A DNA stretch of 64,000 bases. It comes from Posidonia oceanica (lineage: Eukaryota > Streptophyta > Magnoliopsida > Alismatales > Posidoniaceae). The stretch covers positions 8,621,001 through 8,685,000 of the forward strand of contig JAZBRS010000013.1 in the NCBI GenBank assembly GCA_037176725.1, read 5' to 3'. Positions 35,521-45,671 of this stretch are shown in pieces. The position numbers and the translations under genes are program-made. Under the pieces are notes generated by a model, which was not told the origin of the DNA, searched no databases, and worked only from the letters and a program-made list of their open reading frames with translations. Every line of letters starts with the position of its first letter. Position 1 is the stretch's first letter.

Positions 35521-37115
35521 TCTTACGCCTTTGATCAAATTTTTGAATCATTATATGCATGATTGAACCAAACGAAGAAATCTTATCAAATTCACATGTG
35601 ATTGTGCTTGATTGACATAGTTTATCTTATTACAGGCTATAGTGCTTTATTTTTTATCATGTTTGGATTAATGTGATTCTCTATCATGATGATGTTAATA
35701 TTTGGTTATATCTTTTTGCTCATGTCAAAAAGGAAATGAGAGTTTTTCAAGACTATGTATTCTTACTCATGATGTTACTAAAATTACTACTTGAAGATTG
35801 AGTTTGTGTCTATACTTTCAATAATACATCTTTTGCTATGATGTATATGGATTTCCATTGAACTATTCTTTTCACACATGCTTGTTGATAGGGGAAGTAT
35901 ATTGAATATATTTTCCATCATATGATTATGATTGAATATCCTTCATATAACAGTTGATCTTGATGCCTATTGATCTAACAATTGGTATCTTATAAAAATT
36001 GATTTTGTTTCTTATTGAATATCCTTTACCCTATAAAAGTTGATTTTGATGTCTATTGAATATCATTTATCATGTGAAGTTGATTTTAATTGAATATCTT
36101 ATAAAAACTGAAGTTGATTTTATAAAAATTGATTTTGATGTCTATTGAATATCATTTACCTTATGTAGTTGATTTTTTTTAATATCTTATAAAAGTTGAT
36201 TTAGATGCTTATTGAATATCATTTACCTTTTGATAATACTCTTGCTTATATTGGTTATATTTCTTTGGATTTATGCCTTCTATTCTTTTTACTTATGACA
36301 AAAAGGGGGAGAAGAATAGGTATATGGATAGGTTTTCCAAAGCTATGTTTTGAGCTTATCATGCATGTTAATGTAAGATAAGAGAATGGATGAGTCATTA
36401 GTTAAGCAAATTTTGTATTTTTAACTTAGATTATATATTTTTTCTATTTTACATTAGACTCATATAGTTAGGGGAGCATTGAGGTTTTATTGATATATCT
36501 TCATGCATATTCTAAGGGGGGAGTCATTTCTATAGCATTGAAATATTTGTGGTTTTTATCATTATAAAAAATAGGGAGATTGTTGGTAAAATTGCTTCAT
36601 CTCTATTTTAATGATAATAAAACATATTTGTAAGCTAACCATCTTAATATGTCAAGGAAGAGTTCTCATGGACTTTGGAAAAAGAAGAAAGCGAAATTGG
36701 CAAAGAATATATCTATGTGGAAGTTCAATGCAAATTCAAGACAAATCGATTGAAGATTGGAGACCAAGTTTCTATTGTAATTTAAGTGTCATGTAATTGT
36801 AATATATTGTATTTTAGGAACTTGTAATAATCTCCCAAATACCCCCATAGTGCCTTAGGAAAATAGTCAAAACCCCAAAACCAAACATTCATTGAAAATA
36901 TTTAGTATAGAGCTTAAACAAGGCATTTCGGCATAATATGGGCATTCAGGATTTTACAACCGAGAACCAATTCGGCATACCGAACCACTTTCGGTCTACC
37001 GAATTGCTCGTCTGTTGTAAACATCCTTGGTAAATCGGTTGACCGAATTAATTTCGGTATGTTGTTTTACTAGTTGTTAGGGTAAAAATATAGACGTCAG
37101 ACACACACTTCTTAC

Positions 37116-39875
37116 CCTTGTGTAACATCCGGGAATTCATTTCTCTTGTAATTGTACAAATTTAATGAATTCCTGTATTTGTGGATGGGTATTATTAGCC
37201 TCATAGGCCCCACTTGTGATTGTTTGTGGGCCCCACCTATGGCCCCACCTATGGTTTGCTGTGGACCCCACTTGTATTTGTGTGGGTCCCACTTGTGGTT
37301 GCTGTGGGCCCCACTTGTGTTGTCATGGGCCCCACTTGTGGTTGTGGTGAGACTAAATTGTGGTTGGGTCCCTGGCCTTCTCTTTAACTACTCTTTGGTC
37401 CCTATCTTCTGCACTTGTAGCATTTCCTAATTCTTCGGGGGATGTCATGCAATTTATGCAGCATATTACTGTACTTAGGCCTGCGTGACACTGTGCATAT
37501 GTGTTTTCATTTGCTGCAGGATTCGTGGACTGTGTCGATTGGTAAGGGCACAAGATCTACGTTTTGTGGGAAAAAGCGGACACTATATATCTTTTCTTCG
37601 ACTTTAAATTCTCGTGATTTTTCTTCCCCGTACCTCACACTTCTTCTTTCTCTTCTCTCTCTCTCCCTCTCCATCCACTCTCTCATTTCTCTATTCCTTT
37701 TTTTTTTTTCTTTCTTTTCCTTCCACCATTTTTCCCCCATCTCCTCCCCTGTTTCCCCCCCTTCTCCCCCACCTCTTTGCTCCCTCCCTCTCGTCCCCCT
37801 CTCTCCCCACTCTCCCTCTCCCTCCCCCTACTGTCTCCCCCTCCTCATCATCTCCTCTCCCTCTCCACCTCCTCCTCCCTCACTCCATTTTCCGCCCTCC
37901 CCCTTCTCTTTCTCCTTCCTCCCTCCCTTGTGCTCTATGGTGGTCAATGCAGCACGGCTCGTCGGTCGTCTCAGTCCGACAAAGGTGGGTGGTTCGAGGT
38001 GGTGGCCGGCGGACCCCTCCCAAGTGCTCGGAACACTAGAGATAGGTGAGTCGAGTAGCGTTGGGTTTTGGGTTTGGGTTTTGTCTGCCTCCCTGTGTCC
38101 TAACTCTGTGTTTTGTCGTGTGGCTATCGGACGAAGCGCAGCGAGCGCGTGGCGGCGAGCTCCGATCCCTTCCCATTGTCGAGTGGACTCTGGGGAAGCG
38201 TCACGATGGGTCAGTGGAGGCCGAGACGGTGGTGGTTCGCTGGAGAATAGTGCCACTGTTCCCAAGGTACACATCTCGTTTTCTCGCTCCAAATTGCTTA
38301 AAAATTATAGAATTATGTTTCTTGCCATAAATTGAATGTTATGGATGTGGTTTGGCACATCTTTGGGATTTTATGTGGATTATTGGTCGAATTTATTGGC
38401 TTTTGTTGTGATATAGCATATTCTACAGTTTTATGAGTTTTTTGTGAGCTATGAGCCTTGGAATGGCATGATTCTTATGTTGTTGTGTTCCTTATTAAAT
38501 TTCGGTCATTTCGATATATTGCATGCATTTTTTGGTAGCTTGTGCAGATTTTTGGGATACAAAATAGATCCCCCCTTGTTCCCTGCAAACCCCAATTTTG
38601 ACATGCCGAACTGGGTTCGACATATCGAAACTGGGTCTGAGATGTTTCTGAGACCCATTTTGGAAGGGGGGTTGATTAAGAATTAAATTGTGTTTAATTA
38701 TGCTTATGCCTATGATTGTCTTGTGGCTTGTTAAAGGTTTTCAAAAATGATTTTTGGGAAATTATGGAATTGTTTTCAAAAGGTTTTTCCAAGATTTTTG
38801 TCGGGGCCGAAACTTGGGAGTCGTGTGGTCTAGACCTAGGAACGCGACGGTATTCCTAGTGTGTCGCACACTTCGCCCGAGCTGAGGTTTGGGAGTCGGA
38901 GTGCCAGCTGTACCTACCGGTATTGTAGCAGCAGACTCAGGAGGTATGATACTCCTGCGTAGCTGAGCGTGATACCCTAGTCGCTACGGGCACCAGGACT
39001 CGCCTGTTTTTGTTGTGCTGAGGAGCCCATGAGTGGTTCAGAGTACATTATTGTGGGCACTGATAGTGCGTGCCCTGTGGTTCTATCCTGATTGATGACA
39101 GCTCGCCTAGGTGGGGTGAGTGGCTTTCCCAGGTGGGGATCGCTTTTGAGGCTTCTCTGGTGTGAGAATGCCGTGACGGGCACACTCCTCCACAGGACGG
39201 GTGTCCTTGGCAGTGCAGTGAGTGCGGGGGTGAGTCCCTGGCTACTGTTTGAGGCCAGGTCGATTGCTTGGTGCCAGGTAATGCGACTAGTTGTGGTTTT
39301 TGTACTCGCAGGGTTGTGTTTGTTTGTTGCTGGCCGTATTGGGCCTAGAGCTTTGCCTGTTTTGTGGCTTGACGGCTTTTACTTAGCTTTTGGCCGTATT
39401 GGGCCTAGAGTTTTCTCGTCTTTTTCTGGCATTGTGTTTTCTGCTGAGTTTTGGGCCGATGGGCCGAGTTTTGAGATAAATGCGAATTGTTTTACATCTG
39501 GTTTTCCCGATTTAGCTTATTAAGCTTTGGAAAAGATGTTTTATTATTATAAAATGATTATGTTAACCCAGATTTGGGGTTTTGACCTGTTTTACGCCTT
39601 ATTGTGATTTTATGCCGGTTTTCTCGTGATTTTTGCAGGGTGTGTGCTGGGTGACAATTTTTGGTCACTCACGTGTGTTTTATTATGGTTTTCGTTGCAG
39701 GTGCAGATGATTAACTAGTGCATATAGTCGAAGTCACGTAGCTGTCCACTGTAAGTTCTTGGCACAGATTTTTGTTGTTTAGCCCTTAGATAATTGTTAA
39801 TGTAACAGTTATTTATGTTTTAATTTATTTGGGCCTTTGGAATGTGTTGGTAGCGACTCGGGTCATTACACCTTG
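37116..39875 (+). mobile_element. Tekay-like Ty3/Gypsy solo LTR inside Copia A LTR
   Basis: LTR 37121-39870 (2750 bp) begins TGTAACATCCGGGAATTC and ends CGGGTCATTACA. It is flanked by CCTTG at 37116-37120 and 39871-39875. The undisturbed site, TACCCTTGATTCC, exists in the 5' LTR of A near 27421. A TATA-like ACTATATATC lies near 37580, and 37620-37930 is a long pyrimidine tract. TGTAAC...TTACA ends and great length fit Tekay/Del chromoviruses. No internal sequence remains. Open frames over the pyrimidine tract are compositional. Confidence 0.93.
37203..37350. repeat. GGGCCCCACTTGTG short repeats in the solo LTR
   Basis: Five to six irregular copies of a ~26-bp unit built on GGCCCCACTTGTGGTTG, near the 5' end of the LTR. 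Not coding. Confidence 0.75.
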
Positions 39876-40639
39876 ATTCCTATATATAGGCACCCTATTT
39901 GACACAATAGGTGACATACATTGTAAAGCTTCATTCTCTATCAATTTTCAAGCTTTCCATTCCCATATTGTGAGAGAAATTCCCAAGTAAGAGAGCTTCA
40001 TTTACATTCTTATTCCACCTTGCCAAAAGAGTTTGGGAGATTGTAAAAAAGAGTTGAGAGTTGTAATTTTACTATTCTAGTGTAAATTCTTCTCTGGTTG
40101 TGAGAAGGAAAAGTCACGGTTTTTGCGGAGTTTGGCAAGAGTTCGTCAAGGAGTGTAATGATGGGATCTTGGCCCAAAACAAGATCGGATTAAGAAAAAC
40201 TCTCTAGGGGTTCTCAAGAAGTGGACTAAGCCAATGAGGCTGAGCCACTATAAATCACTAGTGTACTTTAATTTCTCTCATTCCTTCTTTGCATGCTTAT
40301 AGTTTAATATCCAAATCCCTTACTTTATTTCATTTACTTATATATTGCTTGTGTTTGTCCAATAGTTATTTTAAATTTCGTATTTTTCCTTAATTCTCTA
40401 TTCACCTCCCTCTAGAGAAGCATAAAATCCTAATAGGAGGACGGAGGGAGAATTGGAGGAGAAGGCAGGCGAAGGAGGGGTGGAGGAAGAACCGAAGGAG
40501 GAGGAGCAGGATTAGGTTTTAGGGTGGATAGAGAAGTGACGAAGACTGTTTTAGGGAAGTTTTGGGGTACAGGGAGGAGTAGATTTCATTGGAAATAAAA
40601 GAGGGAATGAAACTTGGTCGTTAAATTTTTAAGATTTAA

Positions 40640-40869
40640 TCTTAGCCACGGTCCAATTCCGTGGCAAAAATAAGTTTCCATTAAGATAAAAGTTTTAGCT
40701 ACGAATATTTCATAGTTAACCACGGTAAGTGACCGTGGCTAAATAATATCTTGTTTTATTGTTTAAACTTATGTATTTGTGGCTATTCTCGTGGCTAAAC
40801 ATATCAATTAACCATGGATTTATTGTCCGTAATTAAAATCAGTGGCTAAAGTCTAATTTTCTTATAGTG
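40640..40869. repeat. CACTA right subterminal repeats
   Basis: Counterpart of the left cluster: TTAGCCACGGTCCAATTCCG near 40643 parallels the left-end TAGCCACGACCAAATTCCG. Further GTGGCTAAA words lead to the terminal repeat. Confidence 0.8.
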
Positions 40870-41208
40870 TTATAATATATAACTTTTGATAAAAAAGTAA
40901 ATTTTCATTAAAAATTGTAGTTCTAAAATAGTTTGTAACGAGACCAATCGAAGTCCATCCTACTACTCTAGCTTTACAAGATTATCGTTTACCAATTACA
41001 ATGCACAAAGTTGACCTGAACATGAAACATGATGTTTGGTACAAAGATGGCCGAATATTTAAAGATTTTGTTATTGCGTTCTTTCGGAACAATCCAACAA
41101 GCTCAATAATAAGGCAATTCCATTAGCTGTAGTCTAGTCTCATTTGACTGAAAACAAAAATAATAACTAGAAGGGCAATCCGGAATTAAGTGTGTAAATA
41201 TAAACTCC

Positions 41209-41537
41209 GGGTCTGTTTGTGCCTCAAAAACGAAAAGAAATGGAAAATATTAGTCAAAAGGAAACCAAAGGAAACAAAAACCAACGGAATTTATTTTCCG
41301 TTTGACCAAATTTCTGGTGTTTGTGTCTGTCATTGGAAACAAACAGAAACCGTTTCCGTTGAGATTCTACCCTAAATCCATAGAAATGAAAACCTTCTTA
41401 GCTTTTATACTCTGGAAATGAACAGAAACCGTTTTTTTTTCCAGTGAAGGCACAATCACCACTTAAAAAAGTGATCAAAGAAAAACTATTTCCTTTTCTT
41501 TTGATTTCCTTTTGTTTCAGATGACACAAACCCCCCC
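41209..41537. mobile_element. Candidate MITE
   Basis: Ends are imperfectly inverted: GGGTCTGTTTGTGCCTC followed by A-rich DNA on the left, and on the other strand GGGGGGTTTGTGTCATCTG followed by A-rich DNA on the right. Inside, AACAGAAACCGTTT occurs twice (41347, 41420). No coding capacity. I could not find a convincing target duplication. 40873-41208, between the CACTA end and this element, shows nothing else. Confidence 0.45.
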
Positions 41538-41667
41538 ATGTCTCGATCACCAACAAGGTTTATAAGAAAAGCAATCGACCACATGCAAGTTACAACAGTT
41601 ACCATCATCAATTATTGAAAGTACACTTGGAATCCTGAGAATCAATCGGTCTATCAATAAGTACAGA

Positions 41668-42013
41668 TGATTCCAACAATTATTATCTTGTGCTTGGTTT
41701 TTTAAGTATTATATTGGATGATGGGTGACGACAGAGGTACGTGGACAAATTCGACTATGGAATGATGATCTTATTTGCACTGTGATTTGAACTTGATTTT
41801 GTGTTGTTACGGGAGTTTCAGGATTATAGACTAATTCCAAGGTTCTTCTAATTATTTCCTCAAAGTGGATAGGACTCCTATTTATAGTGGATGCTAACAT
41901 TCCCCATAAGTCTCTGCCCCTCCTTTCAAACTGTCTTCTTAATTTTATGGAGAAACATTCTTCCACTTCCTACAACTGTCGTTTACTCCGTCTTCATTGA
42001 CCATTTCCTAACA
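41668..42013 (-). repeat. 3' LTR of minus-strand Copia (approximate)
   Basis: The right edge is well placed by the polypurine tract and the TGTTAG start on the minus strand. The left edge is uncertain because the partner LTR is lost and no duplication can be checked. Confidence 0.45.
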
Positions 42014-42139
42014 TCTCCTACTTAGTCATGAAGATCAAACAGTAAATTCCTACATACTCCTATTATTCATGAAATGTATGAATTTTTCTCGATTTCCACT
42101 CCCACTATTCGTGAGAGTGTATTCCATCTCCATTTTCCA

Positions 42140-45100
42140 TAGAATTGTTCATTAATCCCATCAAGTCTACATGCTTAACAAATTTCTCTGCTAGAATCCC
42201 TTTTGTCATAGGGTCAGTAATCATGTCCAATGTGAGAATATAACTCATTTAAATTTCCTCTCTCTGTATATATCACAAATGTACTGATATTGTATCTCAA
42301 TGTGCTTTCCTCTTGAACTATTAGCACCATTATTAATGAGACTAATTGCTGCTTGATTATCACAATATATTCCGACTGGTCCATCTATCAGATTAAGATC
42401 CAAGTCGTTCAAAAATATTTTAATCCAAACAGTATGTGTGGTGGCTATACTACATGCAATGTATTCCGCTTCCTATGTATATCTAGCAACACAACTTTAC
42501 TTCTTACTTCCCCATGAGACAGTACCACCACTAAAGATGAATAAGTGTCCCGATGTGGACTTTCCATCATCTTTATTACCTCCATAATCTACATTTGAAT
42601 AATCCAATACTTTCAGTATTTCTACTTGGTATACTAGTTTGTGTTGCAATATGTCCTTAATATACTTCATAATCCGCTTAACAACTTCCCAATGTGCTGG
42701 TTCAGGCTTACTTTGATATCTACTAACTAAACTCACTGAATATGTTAAGTATGGTCTAGTGCACAGCATAATATACATTAAACTTCCAACTGCTTGTGTA
42801 TATGGCATTTTCAGAGTTTTCTGTCTCTTTCCAAGACATTAATTTTTACTCATTCTTTTTCCATACACATATGGTGTAGGTGTAGGTGTAGGTGTAGGGA
42901 CACAATTTTGCATTCCAAATCTTTTTAGTATTGAATGTAAATACTTTTCTTGATTTATACTTAGCATTCTAGACTTCTGATCTCTAAGGATCTATATTCC
43001 AAGGACATAAGATGCTTCGCCTGTGTCATTCATCTCAAATTTCTCACTAAGTTCAGTTTTCACTTTGTTCAATAATTTTATATCCTTTGTGACAAGCAAA
43101 ATATCATCTATATATAATGACAATATTATAAAACTGTTTCCATTTTCATGACATACACATAGTTGTCCAATCTGTTTGAGATAAATCCCATTTGAACAAT
43201 CAAATTGTGAAATTTGAGATACCATTGTCTAGAAGAATGCTTTAATCCATATATTGATTTGTTTAATTTTTCACACTTTTCCCTCATGCCCTTCCACCTA
43301 AAACCCCCTCAGGCTGGCATATATATATGTCTTCCTACAATTCTCCATTAAGAAATGCAGTCTTAATATCCATCTGATGTAATTCCAAATCTAAGTGTGC
43401 TACAATGGCTGGTATGATTCTTATAAATGCAAACATAGCTACAGGAGAATATGTTTCCTGGAAGTCAATTCCTTCCTTCTGTGTATACCCTTTAACTACC
43501 AATCGAGCTTTGAACTTATCAATTGACCCATCTACCCTTAGCTTCTTTTTAAATACACATTTGCATCCTATAGCCTTCATTTCCTTAGGTAAATCACACA
43601 ATTCCCAAACATTATTCCTTTTCATAGAATCAATTTCATCATTCATAGCTTCGAACCACAAATCTTTCTCATGTAATTTAATCACATCACTATATGTAAT
43701 GGATTCCTTGTGATTTTCCTGTTCTATATCTTTTAAAAAACATGATAGCTCACAGGAACACAGATGGTAATCATTCATCCATGAAGGTTGAGTTCTCATT
43801 CTTTTATTGCTAGGAGCATCAGGTGGGTTATTAACAGGCTCTTCAATATTTTCCATGTTTGGTAGGTCATGCAAGGCATTCTCCACCATTTTCATGGGTT
43901 TATTTGTGTTTTTTATGTTTGGTTGATGTTCATTTTCTGGATTATTTCCTTGAATATCATTAAAGTAATCATTTCCTATTACTGATAATAGTTCATCTTT
44001 ATCTTCAGTATATTCTTCTTCCTCTAGATTTTCTAGAAATGTAGCATCTTTATACTCAATAATTCCTTTTTCCTTATGAAAAAATCTATATCCTGATAAT
44101 TTGTCACAATATCCTATAAACCTATATTTTAATGTTCTAAAGTCTAATTTATCCCCGAGTTGACTTGGAATTAGCACATGGGCTATTGAACCCCATTTCT
44201 TTAGATGATTAATATTGGATTTTCTTCCATTCCACAACTCATAAGGGATACCTGTGATAGATTTGATGGGTATTCTATTCAATATGTAATTTACAGTGAG
44301 TAATGCTTCTCCCCAATATTCCTTTGGGAGGCTTAAATGTGATAACATGCATCTAATAGAATTCATTAGGGTTCTGTCTTTTCCGTTCTGCTACATCATT
44401 TTGTTGTAGCGTGTATGGCATAATAATACGCCTCTTTATTCCATGCTCGTGACAATATAATTCAAATTCTTTTGAATTGTATTCTCCACCTCTATTGGTT
44501 CTTAATACCTTAATGTCTCTTCCAAGTTGCTTTTCCACTTCTACTTTGTATTTCTTAAAGCAACTTAATACTTCTGTTTTATGTAAGATTAAACAGACAT
44601 ATGCATATCTAGAGTAATCATCTATAAATGTCACAAAATATTACTTGTTATTATATGTTTTCGCACTAAGTGGACCACATACATTTGAATGTACTAAGGT
44701 TAATAACTCATTTGCCATATATATGTCCTACACCAAATGGTTTCTTAGTCATTTTTCTAACTAAGTAATGTTGATATAGGGTTAATTCTACATTAATAAG
44801 GTTAGGGAGAAGATTCAATTTTACCATTTGTTCCATTTTTTATTTCCCAGGATGAGCTAATCTAACATACCATAAATCACATTTAGACAATGAACACAAG
44901 GAATAATTAGGAATACTATCTGCATTATTTTTTTTATTGTCTACTACAGAAATACAAAATAAATTATGTCCCAGGACATACGTCCCATGGCAAGTATTTT
45001 CCTATCATTCACAATAGACACACGCTTATTGTAGAAGTGAACTTCTAAGCCATTCTTGCGAGTGCAGGGACAGAAAATTAAATTGTTCATTATGCCAAGT

Positions 45101-45460
45101 GCATAGAAAACATCTTTCAAAATCATAATACTGTCTTCCAAATTGATGCGGTAAGAGCCAACACCATCTACATCTAGCTATGTGTTGTTTCCCATGTAGA
45201 TGCGATGCTTATCAGATTTGAATTTCTTGAAAGATTCTAGTTCTTTCCTTGTCTTTGCGATATGGCAAGTAGCATCAGAATCTACCCATCCATCATTGAA
45301 GCTTGGTACAACAATGTTATTTTATTCGACTACACTAATAAATACTCTCATGTTTGTTTTTTGTTCCAGTGCTTTGCCTCTTTTCCATCCTTGTTTGGAC
45401 AATTTGTTATAAAGTGACTAAATTGACCACACTGGTGGCAAGAACTCTGTGGCTTCTTTT
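42140..45460 (-). pseudogene. Minus-strand Copia Pol pseudogene
   Basis: Order on the minus strand: CHQCGQFSHFITNC zinc knuckle (about 45400-45440); WVDSDATCHI protease-like segment; integrase core with MTFIDDYSRYAYV (44634 leftward), RTNRGGEYNSKEFE where the usual catalytic Asp of SDRGGE is Asn, and QQNDVAERK; then 44366-43335 with [17 protein letters not shown]-type fingers and [15 protein letters not shown]; reverse transcriptase palm SLYIDDILLVTKD (about 43110), YIDD intact; and RNase H region PYTQAVGSLMYIM (42808 leftward) to about 42140. Frameshifts at about 44360 and 43330-43230 and several stops make it inactive. Confidence 0.88.
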
Positions 45461-45671
45461 ACCATGATTGGTTGGGTTTGAACTGTGCCCTGTTCTGTCC
45501 AATCCTTTTGTTCTGGCCTATGTCATTTCTGGGCTTCCCATGTAAAATATTTACTTTTTCTAGATTTAACTCTAACTTCTGGCGGCTAGTCATAATTTCT
45601 TGTTCAGTTCCCAATCTCGCTGGTAATTCTGAGAGTTGAAAGGACAGGAACAATTTCATCGTTGTGGTCAC
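45461..45671 (-). pseudogene. Minus-strand Copia Gag C-terminal remnant
   Basis: About 60 codons (KLFLSFQLSELPARLGTEQE, then a basic RAQFKPNQSW tail) leading into the zinc knuckle. The frame runs on for a few dozen codons into the Tat-like LTR; that fused N-terminus is chance and does not resemble Gag. Confidence 0.7.

Larger units (their letters stand above)
29863..35525 (+). mobile_element. Copia element B, gag-only, nested in Copia A
   Basis: Element 29868-35520 (5653 bp), flanked by TCTTA at 29863-29867 and 35521-35525. LTRs are 29868-30988 and 34401-35520, differing at roughly three dozen positions by eye. Primer site TGGTATCAGAGC at 30991-31002; AAAATAGGGAGAT polypurine tract just before 34401. 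It is a sister of element A: related LTR start (TGTTGGCAAAATTGCCTC versus TGTTGGTAAAATTGCTTC) and collinear gag. It has gag only, followed by a 2-kb AT-rich spacer without pol. Confidence 0.95.
36581..40435 (+). repeat. Copia A 3' LTR, interrupted
   Basis: Two pieces, 36581-37120 and 39871-40435, separated by the Tekay-like solo LTR. Dyads TTCGGCATACCGAA (36971-36984) and TCGGTCTACCGA (36991-37002) are present. The end reads CCTAATA, a C-to-T change from the usual CCTAACA. By eye it differs from the 5' LTR more than the two LTRs of B differ from each other. Confidence 0.92.
26882..40440 (+). mobile_element. Copia element A, gag-only, nested in CACTA
   Basis: Element 26887-40435, flanked by GGAGG at 26882-26886 and 40436-40440. 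The 5' LTR is 26887-27975 and the 3' LTR 36581-40435; the latter is 1100 bp once the inserted solo LTR and its duplication are removed. A tRNA-Met-type primer site follows the 5' LTR, and AAAAATAGGGAGAT precedes the 3' LTR as polypurine tract. Only a gag pseudogene lies inside. No integrase, reverse transcriptase or RNase H motif is visible in 29412-29867 or 35526-36580. Element B is inserted at 29868. Confidence 0.93.
21279..40872 (-). mobile_element. CACTA (En/Spm-type) DNA transposon with nested insertions
   Basis: Element 21282-40869. The left end reads CACTACAAGAAAATTAGACT. The right end, inverted, reads CACTATAAGAAAATTAGACT; the match extends through TTTAGCCAC, about 28 bp with one mismatch. 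Flanks are TTA (21279-21281) and TTA (40870-40872), the 3-bp duplication expected for CACTA elements. Without the Copia nest (26887-40440) it is about 6.0 kb. It carries a TNPA-like pseudogene on the minus strand and no recognisable TNP2-type transposase, so it looks non-autonomous. Confidence 0.93.
41668..45671 (-). mobile_element. Minus-strand Copia element, 5' end lost
   Basis: Reading right to left: Gag C-terminus, zinc knuckle, protease-like segment, integrase, reverse transcriptase, RNase H, polypurine tract (AAGTAGGAGATG, 42014-42025 on the other strand), then a 3' LTR beginning TGTTAGGAAATGG at 42013. At 45671 the Gag reading frame is cut by the LTR end of the Tat-like element, so the 5' LTR, primer site and Gag N-terminus are missing. 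The left LTR edge near 41668 (TGATTCCAAC) is a guess. Confidence 0.8.

Noticed and set aside
37442..38335. 297-codon Ser/Pro-rich open frame
   Set aside because: It spans a pyrimidine tract within a proven solo LTR; low complexity, no domain.
42868..42900. GTGTAG repeats as telomere-like sequence
   Set aside because: Only about four 6-bp units inside Copia pol; the plant telomere unit is TTTAGGG. A simple microsatellite.
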